The notes: generated from the sequence alone by a model not told the origin. Positions 53,599 through 62,677 are shown, counted from the first letter of the stretch. The stretch: DNA of 64,000 bases from Nocardia transvalensis (GCF_015477765.1 NZ_JADLQQ010000003.1:496001-560000), one strand, 5' to 3'. Program-made: numbers and translations.

Positions 53599-53643
53599 CC
53601 ACCGCCAACGGTGGCTCTCCGGCGACGCGAGCTGCCGGGAGCC
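53599..53643 (+). promoter_or_regulatory. structured leader before pckG, two mutually exclusive hairpins
   Basis: Hairpin 1 at 53599-53614 (CCACCG, loop CCAA, CGGTGG) shares two bases with hairpin 2 at 53613-53643 (GGCTC-T-CCGGC paired with GCCGG-GAGCC around a 10-base loop). Hairpin 2 ends just before the pckG ribosome site AGGAGAG. They cannot both form fully. I do not recognise a known riboswitch class. The promoter should lie in the AT-richer part near 53505-53525. Confidence 0.4.
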
Positions 53644-53664
53644 GCCCATCTCAGGAGAGTTTTC

Positions 53665-55497
53665 ATGACCTCAGCGACCATTCCTGGTCTTCACGGATCC
53701 GATGGCACCGCACCGACCGAGCATGCTGGGCTGCTCGCCTGGGTACAGGAGGTCGCAGAGCTCACTCAGCCGGACCGGGTGGTCTGGGCGGACGGTTCCG
53801 ACGAGGAGTGGGACCGGCTGACCGTGCAGCTGGTGGAGGCCGGCACCTTCAAGCGGCTGAATCCGTCGAAGAAGCCCAACTCGTTCCTGGCGCTCTCCGA
53901 CCCCTCCGACGTGGCTCGCGTCGAATCGCGCACCTTCATCTGCTCGCGCAGCGAGGCCGACGCCGGCCCGACCAACAACTGGGTCGACCCGGCCGAGATG
54001 CGCAAGACCATGACCGATCTGTACCGGGGCTCGATGAAGGGCCGCACCCTGTACGTGGTGCCGTTCTGCATGGGCCCGCTGGGCGCCGCGGACCCGAAGC
54101 TGGGCGTGGAGCTCACCGACTCCGAATACGTCGTCGTGTCGATGCGCGTGATGACGCGCATGGGCAAGGCCGCGCTGGAGAAGATGGGCAAGGACAAGCC
54201 CTTCGTGAAATGTCTGCACTCGGTCGGCGCGCCGCTCGAGCCGGGCCAGGCCGACGTGCCGTGGCCGTGCAACGACACCAAATACATCACCCACTTCCCC
54301 GAGGACCGCGAGATCTGGAGCTACGGCTCCGGCTACGGTGGTAATGCCCTGCTGGGCAAGAAGTGTTACTCGCTGCGGATCGCCTCGGCCATGGCCCACG
54401 ACGAGGGCTGGCTGGCCGAGCACATGCTGATCCTCAAGCTGATCTCCCCGGAGAACAAGAACTACTACATCGCGGCCGCCTTCCCGAGCGCCTGCGGTAA
54501 GACCAATCTCGCGATGATCCAGCCGACCGTGCCGGGCTGGCGCGCGGAGACCCTCGGCGACGACATCGCCTGGATGCGTTTCGGCGAGGACGGCCGCCTG
54601 TACGCGGTGAACCCGGAGTACGGCTTCTTCGGTGTCGCGCCGGGCACCAACCGCAAGTCCAACCCGAACGCCATGGCCACGATCGAGGCCGGCAACACCG
54701 TCTTCACCAACGTCGCGCTCACCGACCACGACGACGTGTGGTGGGAGGGCCTCGAGGGCGAGCCCGATCACCTGATCGACTGGAAGGGCAACGACTGGTA
54801 CTTCCGGGAGACCGAAACCCTTGCCGCCCATCCGAACTCGCGGTACTGCACGCCGATGTCGCAGTGCCCGACGCTGGCGCCGGAGTGGGACGATCCGCAG
54901 GGCGTGCCGATCTCGGCGATCCTGTTCGGCGGCCGCCGCAAGACCACGGTGCCGCTGGTGACCGAGTCGTTCGACTGGCAGCACGGTGTGTTCATGGGCG
55001 CCACGCTGTCGTCGGAGCAGACCGCCGCGGCCGAGGGCAAGGTCGGCACCGTGCGCCGCGACCCGATGGCCATGCTGCCGTTCATGGGCTACCACGTCGG
55101 CGACTACCTGGGCCACTGGATCAATATGGGCAAGGGCGCCGATGCCCAGAAGCTGCCGAAGATCTACTACGTGAACTGGTTCCGCCGCGGCGCCGACGGC
55201 CGCTTCCTGTGGCCGGGCTTCGGCGAGAACTCGCGCGTGCTGGAGTGGATCATCAACCGCATCGAGGGCAAGGCCGAGGCCGAGGCCACCCCGATCGGCA
55301 ATGTCCCCGTCGCCGCCCACCTCGACCTGGACGGCCTGGACGTGAATCCGGCCGATGTCGACGAGGCGCTGAGCGTCGACGCCGACGAGTGGCGCAAGGA
55401 GATCCCGCTCATCGAGGAGTGGTTCGAATTCATCGGTGACAAGCTGCCCTCCGGTGTCCGCGACGAATTCGAGGCCCTGAAGCAGCGCCTGGGGTAG
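53665..55497 (+). CDS. pckG: phosphoenolpyruvate carboxykinase (GTP)
   Basis: GTP-dependent PEPCK of 610 residues, converting oxaloacetate and GTP to PEP, the entry to gluconeogenesis. The P-loop [12 protein letters not shown] is at residues 273-284 with the reactive cysteine of GTP enzymes. [38 protein letters not shown] carries substrate arginines; [34 protein letters not shown] holds the metal aspartates; [25 protein letters not shown] is the late conserved block. ATG at 53665 has AGGAGAG upstream and a structured leader. Place after the GTPase pair equals Rv0211. A strong intrinsic terminator follows. Confidence 0.96.
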   Translation: MTSATIPGLHGSDGTAPTEHAGLLAWVQEVAELTQPDRVVWADGSDEEWDRLTVQLVEAGTFKRLNPSKKPNSFLALSDPSDVARVESRTFICSRSEADAGPTNNWVDPAEMRKTMTDLYRGSMKGRTLYVVPFCMGPLGAADPKLGVELTDSEYVVVSMRVMTRMGKAALEKMGKDKPFVKCLHSVGAPLEPGQADVPWPCNDTKYITHFPEDREIWSYGSGYGGNALLGKKCYSLRIASAMAHDEGWLAEHMLILKLISPENKNYYIAAAFPSACGKTNLAMIQPTVPGWRAETLGDDIAWMRFGEDGRLYAVNPEYGFFGVAPGTNRKSNPNAMATIEAGNTVFTNVALTDHDDVWWEGLEGEPDHLIDWKGNDWYFRETETLAAHPNSRYCTPMSQCPTLAPEWDDPQGVPISAILFGGRRKTTVPLVTESFDWQHGVFMGATLSSEQTAAAEGKVGTVRRDPMAMLPFMGYHVGDYLGHWINMGKGADAQKLPKIYYVNWFRRGADGRFLWPGFGENSRVLEWIINRIEGKAEAEATPIGNVPVAAHLDLDGLDVNPADVDEALSVDADEWRKEIPLIEEWFEFIGDKLPSGVRDEFEALKQRLG

Positions 55498-55520
55498 GGG
55501 TTCGCGCCCGCCCGTCCCAC

Positions 55521-55567
55521 GATTCCGCCCGCACCGCGCCCTGGCGCGATGCGGGCGGAATCTTTTT
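55521..55567 (+). terminator. Rho-independent terminator of pckG
   Basis: A 13-base perfect stem (GATTCCGCCCGCA/TGCGGGCGGAATC) contains an inner 6-base stem (CGCGCC/GGCGCG) and is followed by TTTTTG. It begins 24 bases after the pckG stop. The only textbook hairpin plus T-tract in the window. Confidence 0.95.
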
Positions 55568-55752
55568 GTCGCCCCGTCGCGACCGGATTTTCGGACCGCG
55601 TGTCCTATTCTGAGTGTGTTCTACATCTCATGACTGACCAGTTCGATTGCAGGTAGTTAGCCAAACGAGTGAACTGATTGCCACGCCGTTGCACGCGGAT
55701 TCGGTCCGTCCGCGGCCGGTCGGGCCGAATGTGTGAGAGGTGGGTGGTTGGC

Positions 55753-55956
55753 ATGACCGATCTGCGATTCGACGCGCCGGTCGCATTGGGGGTGGCCGAC
55801 TCCGGGGTCCCCGCGATGAGCACTCCGTTGCACCGCGCCGCGTGCCGGTTGCAGGCCGCGCTACCGCTGGGTTGGGCGGTGGACATCGTCGATGGCACGG
55901 CCCCGCACGAACCGACCCGTCAGCCGATTCTCCGAGTGCGGATGCCGGAGAACTGA
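55753..55956 (+). CDS. small protein of unknown function
   Basis: Possible gene for 67 residues: MTDLRFDAPVALGVADSGVP, then an AACRLQAALPLGWAVDIVDG segment that could form one amphipathic helix and a strand, ending RVRMPEN. No family recognised. ATG at 55753 with GAGAGG 11 bases upstream. It is flanked by AT-richer DNA (55590-55720 and 55960-56110), unlike the surrounding genes, which may mean promoters on both sides or foreign origin. Paired in direction with the next small gene, 174 bases on. Could be non-coding; codon bias toward GC third positions supports coding. Confidence 0.55.
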   Translation: MTDLRFDAPVALGVADSGVPAMSTPLHRAACRLQAALPLGWAVDIVDGTAPHEPTRQPILRVRMPEN

Positions 55957-56027
55957 GGGGAACATCGGCCACTCCAGTTAACTGGTAGCACTCGAATTCA
56001 CCAAACCCTACCTGCCGGTTCGCTTTT

Positions 56028-56053
56028 CGCAGAACGCACTATTGCGTTCTGCG
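56028..56053. promoter_or_regulatory. 11-base perfect hairpin or operator between two small genes
   Basis: CGCAGAACGCA and TGCGTTCTGCG around CTAT, in an AT-rich gap 77 bases before the next start. No T tract follows on either strand, so it may be an operator or an RNA structure rather than a terminator. Confidence 0.5.
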
Positions 56054-56129
56054 CCTTGTCGGAGCATGCTTATAGCAATCTGCTTTGCCCGCTCGATTTT
56101 TCAAATGCAATCGCAGGGGAGTCAGAGTC

Positions 56130-56429
56130 ATGGCGGTGCAAGTGGTCGGCCGATCGCTGATGACCAGCGATCAGACCCCACATCAGGCAAGATGTGTCGG
56201 CATGGGCGGTTGGGTCGTGTCCTTCCTGCCCGGCCGGACGCTGACACTCGAACAGGCGACCGCCGCCCTCCAGGCGGCCGAGGCGGTAGCTGCGGTGCGC
56301 GCGCTGGCCGGCCGGGTGGGACTGACCCCGCTCGAGACGGTCGGTTTGGCGATGCAGGAGCCACCGTGGAGCGAACCCTCCCACAGCGGTGGCCGACGGA
56401 CCTGGCGCCGCGGTCTGCTGGAACGCTAG
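56130..56429 (+). CDS. small protein of unknown function
   Basis: Possible gene for 99 residues. ATG at 56130 is preceded by GGGGAG at good spacing. A short hydrophobic stretch (GMGGWVVSFLPG) precedes a helical part, TLTLEQATAALQAAEAVAAVRALAGRVGLTPLETVG, followed by a basic arginine-rich tail (SGGRRTWRRGLLER). No family recognised; the helix-then-basic-tail could bind nucleic acid, which is only a suggestion. Convergent with the methyltransferase, 15 bases between stops. Confidence 0.55.
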   Translation: MAVQVVGRSLMTSDQTPHQARCVGMGGWVVSFLPGRTLTLEQATAALQAAEAVAAVRALAGRVGLTPLETVGLAMQEPPWSEPSHSGGRRTWRRGLLER

Positions 56430-56444
56430 TTCGCCGATCCGGGC

Positions 56445-57227
56445 CTAGTTCTTCGCCACCACGACGACCAGGTTGCTGACCAGAAACTCCCGAATGCCCG
56501 GCACCCGTACCAGCCACCATGCCCACCGCGGGTGATAGCGCGGGAAGACCGCCAGAATCCGGCCCCGGCCGCGAACCCGTTCCGCCCAGCGCAGCCCGTC
56601 GGCGGCGGTGACGGCGAACAACGAAGTCCCGAAACGATTCTTGGGCTCCCGGCCGGTCTTGCGGCGGTAGCGCCGCGCGGCGAACTCGCCGCCGAGGTAG
56701 TGCCACGGGCCTGTCTCGTGACCGCCGAACGGGCCCAGCCACACGGTGTACGACAGCACCATCAACCCGCCCGGCTTCGTCACCCGCAGCATCTCCTCGG
56801 CCATCTGCCAGGGCCGGGACACATGTTCGGCCACATTGGACGAGAGGCAGATGTCCACGGCCTCGTCGCGGAACGGCAGCGCCATTCCGGAGCCGCGGAC
56901 CGCCCCCGGCACCGTGCGCCCGGCGGCATGCATTTCGGTCGGATCCGGTTCGACCGGAACATACCGAGCACCCACCGCACCGAACTCGTCCGCGAAATAC
57001 CCGGGACCACCCCCCACGTCCAGCACGATGGTCCCGGACAGGTCACGACCGGTGAGGTCGCGATAGAAGTCCCGCACCAGATCGGCGGTGTCCACGGCGA
57101 TCCCCCCATAGAACAGGGCCGGATCGGTCTGCTCGAAGCGAAAACTCCCGAGCAATCGCAACGACCGGCGCAAGGTGGCCCGGCGCGCGAAGCTCGGACG
57201 CGGTCGGTTTCCGTCGGCTCGAAGCAT
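56445..57227 (-). CDS. class I SAM-dependent methyltransferase (Rv0224c-like)
   Basis: Methyltransferase of 260 residues. VLDVGGGPGYFADEFGAVGARYVPVEPDP is the SAM site (residues about 69-97), ALPFRDEAVDICLSSNVAEHVSRPWQMAEEMLRVTKPGGLMVLSYTVW the central sheet, and FPRYHPRWAWWLVRVPGIREFLVSNLVVVVAKN the hydrophobic C-terminus, near that of Rv0224c as I remember it. ATG at 57227 is chosen because the family similarity (FARRATLRRSLRLLG) starts shortly after. Divergent from the glycosyltransferase, matching Rv0224c/Rv0225. Substrate probably an envelope glycan or lipid; not established. Confidence 0.87.
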   Translation of the reverse strand: MLRADGNRPRPSFARRATLRRSLRLLGSFRFEQTDPALFYGGIAVDTADLVRDFYRDLTGRDLSGTIVLDVGGGPGYFADEFGAVGARYVPVEPDPTEMHAAGRTVPGAVRGSGMALPFRDEAVDICLSSNVAEHVSRPWQMAEEMLRVTKPGGLMVLSYTVWLGPFGGHETGPWHYLGGEFAARRYRRKTGREPKNRFGTSLFAVTAADGLRWAERVRGRGRILAVFPRYHPRWAWWLVRVPGIREFLVSNLVVVVAKN

Positions 57228-57350
57228 GGCGCCCCAGTTTCGCATAGCTGGGACGGCGGGAGTGTGCCGCGTTCCTACGCCCGGACCGTGGCACGGGTGC
57301 CCTGTAGGGTGGAGCCCATTGTCCGTCCGAGTGCCACCTGGAGATATGCC

Positions 57351-58613
57351 GTGCCCGATACCGGCCTTGTGGTTTCGCAGGGCGCCGACTCCGGGGCCGA
57401 GGGCGATGCCGGGAGAGTGCGGGAGGTGTTGCTGCTGTGCTGGCGCGACACCGGTCATCCCCAGGGTGGTGGTAGCGAACGCTATCTGGAGCGGGTCGGG
57501 GCGCAGTTGGCCGCTCGCGGGGTCAGAGTGACCTTGCGGACCGCGCATTATCGGGGGGCGGCCAGGCGAGAGCGGGTCGACGGCATCGAGATCAGTCGCG
57601 GCGGTGGCCGCTACACCGTGTATCCGCGGGCGTTGGCGGCGATCGTGCTCGGGCGGCTCGGCCTCGGTCCCTTGCGCGGGCTGCGGCCGGATGCGGTGAT
57701 CGACACCCAGAACGGCATCCCGTTCTTCGCCCGTGCGGCCACGCGTGCCCCCGCGGTGGTCCTGGTCCATCACGGACATCGTGAACAGTGGCCGGTGGCC
57801 GGTCGGCTGGTCGGCCGGATCGGCTGGTGGATCGAGTCGCGGCTGTCCCCGCGCGTGCATCGGCGCAACCAATATCTGACGGTATCGCTACCGTCTGCGG
57901 AGGAACTGGCCTCGCTGGGTGTGGATCGGGAGCGAATCGCGGTGGTGCGCAACGGCGCCGAACCGGTGCCCGGCCAGGTTCCGACCGGCGCCGCGCAGAC
58001 CCGGACCGCGCATCCGAGCATCGTGGTGCTGTCGCGCCTGGTGCCGCACAAGCAGATCGAGGACGCGCTGGCGGTGCTGGCCGGGCTGCGCGCGCGGGTA
58101 CCCGGCCTGCATCTGGATGTGATCGGCGACGGGTGGTGGGCCGAGAACCTGAAAGACCGCGCCCGCCACCTGGATATCGCCGACGCGGTCACCTTCCACG
58201 GCCACGTCGACGAGTGCCGCAAGCACGAATTGCTGTCGCGCGCTTGGGTCCACGTGCTGCCGTCGCGGAAGGAGGGCTGGGGTCTGGCGGTGATCGAGGC
58301 CGCCCAGCACGGGGTTCCGACGGTCGGCTACCGCAGCTCGCGCGGGCTGACCGATTCGATCGTCGACGGTGTGACGGGAATGCTGGTCGACGACGCCGAG
58401 CAACTGACCGAGGCGGTCGGCGAGCTGTTGATCAGCGCCGAAGCGCGAACGGTCATGGGGGAGAAGGCCCGTGCCCGGGCCCGCGAATTCTCCTGGGAGC
58501 AAACCGCCAACGGCGTCTACGAGGTGTTGGCGGCCGCCGAGCGCGGGGAGTTCGTCTCCGGCCTGGTCAGCGGCCGCCCGGTGGCGTTCGACGCTAGCTT
58601 TCCGGCAGCATGA
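57351..58613 (+). CDS. GT4-type glycosyltransferase (Rv0225-like)
   Basis: GT-B fold glycosyltransferase of 420 residues. The N-terminal domain starts VLLLCWRDTGHPQGGGSERYLERVGAQLAARG, with the glycine-rich loop of GT4 enzymes. The C-terminal donor domain shows IVVLSRLVPHKQIEDALAVL, HGHVDECRKHELLSRAWVHVLPSRKEGWGLAVIEAAQHGVPTVGYRSSRGLTDSI with the EX7E pair, and the serine/arginine contacts. GTG at 57351 has GGAG eight bases upstream. It overlaps the convergent VOC gene by 20 bases. In the envelope-assembly block with neighbours alike Rv0224c-Rv0227c; acceptor unknown. Confidence 0.9.
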   Translation: MPDTGLVVSQGADSGAEGDAGRVREVLLLCWRDTGHPQGGGSERYLERVGAQLAARGVRVTLRTAHYRGAARRERVDGIEISRGGGRYTVYPRALAAIVLGRLGLGPLRGLRPDAVIDTQNGIPFFARAATRAPAVVLVHHGHREQWPVAGRLVGRIGWWIESRLSPRVHRRNQYLTVSLPSAEELASLGVDRERIAVVRNGAEPVPGQVPTGAAQTRTAHPSIVVLSRLVPHKQIEDALAVLAGLRARVPGLHLDVIGDGWWAENLKDRARHLDIADAVTFHGHVDECRKHELLSRAWVHVLPSRKEGWGLAVIEAAQHGVPTVGYRSSRGLTDSIVDGVTGMLVDDAEQLTEAVGELLISAEARTVMGEKARARAREFSWEQTANGVYEVLAAAERGEFVSGLVSGRPVAFDASFPAA

Positions 58614-59436
58614 CGAACATGCAGAAGGTGTGTCCGGCCGGATCGGCGTAGATGTACATCGGTTGTTCCGGACTGTCGAACTCGTCCACGAGCATCGTCG
58701 CCCCCAGGGCCAGCGCCCGCTCGTGATGCGCCGCGAGATCCGGCACCTCGGTGAATTCGAAGTCCAGGTGAACTTGTTGCGGCACTTCGGTTGTCGGCCA
58801 GGTGGAGCGGGGGAGTTCGGGAACCTGCTGGAAGGACAGGCGCACGTCCGGGCCCTGTAGTGCGAGCCAGTCGGCGGTGTCGGGTTGGTTGTGGCCGGGC
58901 GGTTCATCGCCGGGAACGTAGTCGTAGCCCAGCAACTGGCGATAGAACTCGGCCAATCGGCGCACGTCGGTGGTGTCGAGGACGATCGAGCGCAGCGTGG
59001 GGAAGCCCGGCTTCGGCTGTTCGGCATCGGGCACGGCGATGACGCAGAACGGGTGGCCCGACGGGTCGGCATGGACGTAGAGCGGTTCCGGGTCGTCGAA
59101 ACGGTCGAACAGCAGCGGGGCGCCCACGGCCTGGAGCCGTTCGCGCTGTTCGGTCAGCCGCTCGGCATCGGGCACGATGAAATCCGGATGGAGTTGCTGT
59201 GGCACATCGGGTTTCGGCCAGGTGGAGCGCGGCAGCTCGGGCACCCGCTGGAAGGCGAGGCGCGGTCGGCCGGACGGCGGCAGAAGCGCCACCCACTCCG
59301 GGTTGTCGGACTCCCCCCGGGGTTCGTCCCCGGGTACATAGGCGTAGCCCAGCAGCTGGTGGTAGAACTCGGCCGAGCGCCGGGTGTCGGTGGTGTCGAT
59401 TACGAGTGAGCGCAGCGCGGGGTATGTCTGAGCCAT
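58594..59436 (-). CDS. VOC-superfamily protein with two glyoxalase-like domains
   Basis: Protein of 280 residues made of two near-identical halves: LRSLVIDTTDTRRSAEFYHQLLGYAYVPGDEP at residue 9 and LRSIVLDTTDVRRLAEFYRQLLGYDYVPGDEPPG at residue 148, each followed by RLAFQRVPELPRSTWP or RLSFQQVPELPRSTWP. This is an internal duplication of the VOC fold, as in two-domain bleomycin-resistance-like or glyoxalase proteins. Metal ligands may be the histidines in QQLHPDF and QQVHLDF. ATG at 59436 is used; 59457 is also possible. It interrupts the Rv0224c-Rv0227c-like gene order, so it is probably an insertion. Confidence 0.88.
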   Translation of the reverse strand: MAQTYPALRSLVIDTTDTRRSAEFYHQLLGYAYVPGDEPRGESDNPEWVALLPPSGRPRLAFQRVPELPRSTWPKPDVPQQLHPDFIVPDAERLTEQRERLQAVGAPLLFDRFDDPEPLYVHADPSGHPFCVIAVPDAEQPKPGFPTLRSIVLDTTDVRRLAEFYRQLLGYDYVPGDEPPGHNQPDTADWLALQGPDVRLSFQQVPELPRSTWPTTEVPQQVHLDFEFTEVPDLAAHHERALALGATMLVDEFDSPEQPMYIYADPAGHTFCMFVMLPES

Positions 59437-59498
59437 AGCAACATCATGTCGGCCCATGCTTCCGAATGGGTGGATTTGCTCGACCCGATGAACGGACG

Positions 59499-61259
59499 CT
59501 ACGACAGGCTGCGTGCCGACCGGGCGCGACGCCCGAGCAAGGCCAGCGGCCCGGCGAGGAGAAGTAGCGCCCAGAGTAGGTGGGCGGCCACCGCGATATG
59601 CCGATGGGTGGCATGTGATGCGGTGCGCGTGTCGGTGGCGGCGGGTACGCGATACAGCGCCAGGTTGTCGTCGGAATAGACCGTATCCAGCTGGGACAGG
59701 GTGTTTTTCGAGTCGCCCAGCGGTCCCGGTGTCGTGCGTTCCACCAGCACCCAGCCGACTCCGTGTGCGGCCAGTTCGGTGGGTGGGCCGCCGTGCAGGA
59801 GCAGCTGTTCGACCTCGCGCGCACGATTCCCCTCTCCGGCGACCGTGCGACCGCGCACCGGCAGTTCACCGGTTTGCAGGACGTCGCGGGGCAGCATGCG
59901 TGGTGCGGGGTCGAGCACCGGAATACGGCCGCTGTAGGGGAATTTGCGGAACATGCCGCCGGGCAGCATCGCGACATCGCCCGGGCCATCGACGAGTGCG
60001 GCGACGCGCTGCCAGGACGTTGGATAGTGAACGGGTCGCAGGGCACCACCGACGCCCCAGGCGAGGTCGGGCAGCGTGACAAGCAGTAGCGCTATGAAAA
60101 GCGTTGCTGATAGGGGTATTCCGTTGCTCGCGTGTGTCACGACTCGAATACGTCGCAGCCCGTCCGCCGCCGCCTTGCAGCCCGCGGCCGCGCACAGGGA
60201 GTAGGCGGGTACGGCCAGGGCGACGTATTTCTGGGTGTCGCGCAGCAATCCCGCGCCCGGTACTCGGCTGATGAGGGCCTCGCCCACCTGCATTCCCCAG
60301 CCGGTGGCTCCCAGTGCGGGCACCACTATTGCCGCGGCCGCGAGGAACAGCAGGGTGCGTCGCGTGTGCCGCGTCGCCGTCTCCCCTTCCGCTGCGACCC
60401 GGCGGATACCCAGCGCGACCATGACCACCAAGATCGCCGTGGCAGCCAGCGCGAAAACCGTTGTGCGCGAGCCGGGAACAGCATCGCCGTTCCAGATGCC
60501 GCCGAGCCCCGCGAGGCTTCCGACAGTGGCGAGACCCGGTTCGGCGCGGGCCGCGAATGCCGCGACGCCCGCCGGATCCGACGGCTCGGCGCCCGCACCC
60601 GACAGGGCCGTGGCCGCGAGCCACGGAGCCGATGCCGCCGCCCACAGCGCCAGTGTGCCGACGAGACGTCGCCGACCGACCACGAGCAGCGCGACGAGCC
60701 CCGCCAGAAGAGCACCGGTCGGTGTCAGTCCCGCGGCGGCCAGACACCCGCCCAGCGCCGCCCAATCCCGGAAGGAGGTAGCGGACAGCCGGATTCGCTG
60801 CGCTGCCAGCACGGTCCACGGCAGGGCGGCGTAGCCGGTGAGCAGGCTCCAATGGCCCTGCAGCAGCCGCTCGGCCACGTACGGATTCCACACGGCCACG
60901 GTGGCCGCCACCAGCTGCGGTCCCAGCGACGCCTGCAGCAGGCGCCGGGCCAGCACGGCGGCACCCCATCCCGCGGCCCAGAGCGCCCCTACGAGAATCG
61001 CTTTGACGACGATCCCACCATCCACCACCGCCGACACCGCGGCCAGCAACGCATCCTGCGGCACCGCCCGCGGCGCGGCATCCCCCAACCCGAGCGCCGA
61101 ATCGGTGAGATACGACCGCGGCGTGCTCACCGCATCCCGCAGCAACAGATACCCGGACCCCAGCAGCGGACCCACCACCACCAGCGCCAACCCGAGACTC
61201 CACGCAACCGGCACGACCCGGCCCCAGCCCCCACCACCTTCCCGACCACCCGCCGTCAC
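59499..61259 (-). CDS. large multi-pass membrane protein (Rv0226c-like)
   Basis: Membrane protein of about 586 residues with ten or more helices (first VAWSLGLALVVVGPLLGSGYLLL; others AILVGALWAAGWGAAVLARRLL, TPTGALLAGLVALLVVG, TLFIALLLVTLPDLAWGVG). Residues 95-140 include VAVWNPYVAERLLQGHWSLLTGYAALPW, and a soluble stretch with GDVAMLPGGMFRKFPYSGRIPVLDPAPRMLPRDVLQTGELPVRG lies near residue 410-450 on the outside. The shape, with early polar loop and C-terminal helix (LLWALLLLAGPLALLGRRAR), recalls GT-C type lipid-linked sugar transferases, which I infer only from topology. Matches Rv0226c in place and size. Start at 61259 is uncertain. Confidence 0.78.
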   Translation of the reverse strand: MTAGGREGGGGWGRVVPVAWSLGLALVVVGPLLGSGYLLLRDAVSTPRSYLTDSALGLGDAAPRAVPQDALLAAVSAVVDGGIVVKAILVGALWAAGWGAAVLARRLLQASLGPQLVAATVAVWNPYVAERLLQGHWSLLTGYAALPWTVLAAQRIRLSATSFRDWAALGGCLAAAGLTPTGALLAGLVALLVVGRRRLVGTLALWAAASAPWLAATALSGAGAEPSDPAGVAAFAARAEPGLATVGSLAGLGGIWNGDAVPGSRTTVFALAATAILVVMVALGIRRVAAEGETATRHTRRTLLFLAAAAIVVPALGATGWGMQVGEALISRVPGAGLLRDTQKYVALAVPAYSLCAAAGCKAAADGLRRIRVVTHASNGIPLSATLFIALLLVTLPDLAWGVGGALRPVHYPTSWQRVAALVDGPGDVAMLPGGMFRKFPYSGRIPVLDPAPRMLPRDVLQTGELPVRGRTVAGEGNRAREVEQLLLHGGPPTELAAHGVGWVLVERTTPGPLGDSKNTLSQLDTVYSDDNLALYRVPAATDTRTASHATHRHIAVAAHLLWALLLLAGPLALLGRRARSARSLS

Positions 61260-61372
61260 GCTCAGCCACCCTACGTGCTCCCAGCGCGCACCGGCCGTGG
61301 GCGTGGTCGTGGTTGTGAGCTCGCGGTCGTGCTGGGTGTGGGGGATCGGGGATGGGGTGGCAGCATGGCGGG

Positions 61373-62677
61373 GTGCCTGTCCTACGTCGTCTGCCCGCGG
61401 TCGCGGATCTGACGTTGGTGACGGCGGGGGCGATGACGGCGAATGTGGCCGGATATCTGCTGCAGCTGTTGGCCGGTCGGTGGTTGGGGGTGGCCGGGTA
61501 CAGCGAATTCGCGAGCTTGCTGGCGGTGCAGTTGTTGTGTGCGGTACCGGCGCTGGCGCTGCAGAACGTGGTGGCGCGGGAGGTGGTCCGGGGTGCCCCG
61601 GTGGCCGCGGCCCGTGCGCTGGGGCTGCGGTGTGCGGCGGTCGTCGCGGTCGTCGCGGCGGTGCTGGTCCCGGTGGTGGCCATGGTGCTGCACGTGAGTG
61701 TGGCCGCCGCCGCGGGCGCCTTGGTCGCCGCCCCGGTCCTGGTCGTGCTCTCCCAGGAGCAGGGCCTCCTGCAGGGCGCCCACCGCTTCCGCGCTCTGGC
61801 AACCGTCCTCGGCGGAGCAGGCATAGCCCGCGTAACCCCGGCCCTCATCACCCTCGCCCTCGGCGCAGGCGCCGCCCCCGCCCTCTGGTCCGCCGCCCTC
61901 GGCCTGACCCTTACCGCCCTCACGGCCCACCACCTCACCCCGCCCACCCCCTTCGCAGGACGCCGCACCGCCTCGACCCCCGAGGCGGACAACGAAACTG
62001 CCGCACCCTTTATCGCTTCCCGCACCCCCTCTGACGCGTCGCAGGGGGTGCGGGAGAACGAAAAGGGTGCGGCTGCGGAGCGTGGGGGGATCGGGGCGGT
62101 GTTGCGGGCGGCGCAGGTGCAGGCGGCGTTGATGGCCTTGTCGTCGGCGGATTTGATTGTGGCGCGGATTGTGTTGGGGGATGTGGATGCGAGTCGATAT
62201 GCGTTGGGGGCCATTGCCACCAAGATCGCGTTCTGGTTGCCGCAGGCGGTGGGGGTGGTGCTGTATCCGCGGATGGCGCAGCCGCGGTATTCGGCGCGGG
62301 CGGTGCGGGATGCGCTTGCCGTGTTGTCGGCGGTCGGAATCGTGGCCGTCGTCGGGGCGGCCGTTCTCGCGCCGCTGGCACCACTGCTGGCCGGGCGCGA
62401 CTATGCCCCGATCGAAGGGCTGCTGTGGTTGTTTGCCCTCGACGGGGCCCTGCTCGCGCTGCTGCAGGGCGCGCTGCTGTCGGCGATCGCGGTCGATCGC
62501 ACGGCCCCGGCGATAGTGATCTGGGTGGGCCTGGCCATCGAAATCGTGGTGATGCTGGTATTCGTCCGCTCGCTGCCCGTGCTGATCACCACCGCCACCG
62601 CTGTCACCGCGGCGGTCACCGTCGCAATCATCGCCGTCGCCCTCGCCGCAGTCCGCCGGGTGGGGCCGGAAAAGTAA
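61373..62677 (+). CDS. Wzx/MurJ-type polysaccharide flippase-like protein
   Basis: Integral membrane protein of 434 residues with about twelve helices, MATE/MOP superfamily pattern: LTLVTAGAMTANVAGYLLQLLAGRWLGVAGYSEFASLLAVQLL at the N-terminus, then PALALQNVVAREVVRG, AAPVLVVLSQEQGLLQGAHRFRALATV and IVLGDVDASRYALGAIATKIAFWLPQAVGVVLYPRMAQPRYS, as in polysaccharide biosynthesis proteins. A polar loop at about residues 205-245 is encoded by a 74-base nested palindrome (62000-62073), a likely insertion that kept the frame. GTG at 61373. Divergent from the Rv0226c-like gene, within the envelope block, so it may move a lipid-linked glycan. Confidence 0.85.
   Translation: MPVLRRLPAVADLTLVTAGAMTANVAGYLLQLLAGRWLGVAGYSEFASLLAVQLLCAVPALALQNVVAREVVRGAPVAAARALGLRCAAVVAVVAAVLVPVVAMVLHVSVAAAAGALVAAPVLVVLSQEQGLLQGAHRFRALATVLGGAGIARVTPALITLALGAGAAPALWSAALGLTLTALTAHHLTPPTPFAGRRTASTPEADNETAAPFIASRTPSDASQGVRENEKGAAAERGGIGAVLRAAQVQAALMALSSADLIVARIVLGDVDASRYALGAIATKIAFWLPQAVGVVLYPRMAQPRYSARAVRDALAVLSAVGIVAVVGAAVLAPLAPLLAGRDYAPIEGLLWLFALDGALLALLQGALLSAIAVDRTAPAIVIWVGLAIEIVVMLVFVRSLPVLITTATAVTAAVTVAIIAVALAAVRRVGPEK
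62000..62073. repeat. 74-base nested palindrome inserted in the flippase coding region
   Basis: Outer arms GCCGCACCCTTT/AAAGGGTGCGGC (12 of 12), an asymmetric 6-base internal loop on each side, inner arms TCCCGCACCCCCT/AGGGGGTGCGGGA (13 of 13), and a 12-base loop CTGACGCGTCGC. It forms a very strong cruciform or RNA hairpin within an open reading frame, encoding a hydrophilic loop. The motif AAAGGGTGCGGCTG also occurs near 4760 in an intergenic region. The form is that of a palindromic miniature repeat. Confidence 0.8.

Noticed and set aside
53430..53664. Known riboswitch (cobalamin, SAM-IV, ydaO) before pckG
   Set aside because: None of the conserved core sequences of these classes is present; only two simple hairpins are seen.
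55590..56130. Genomic island or prophage remnant
   Set aside because: AT content rises only locally; no integrase, att repeat, tRNA or phage gene is present.
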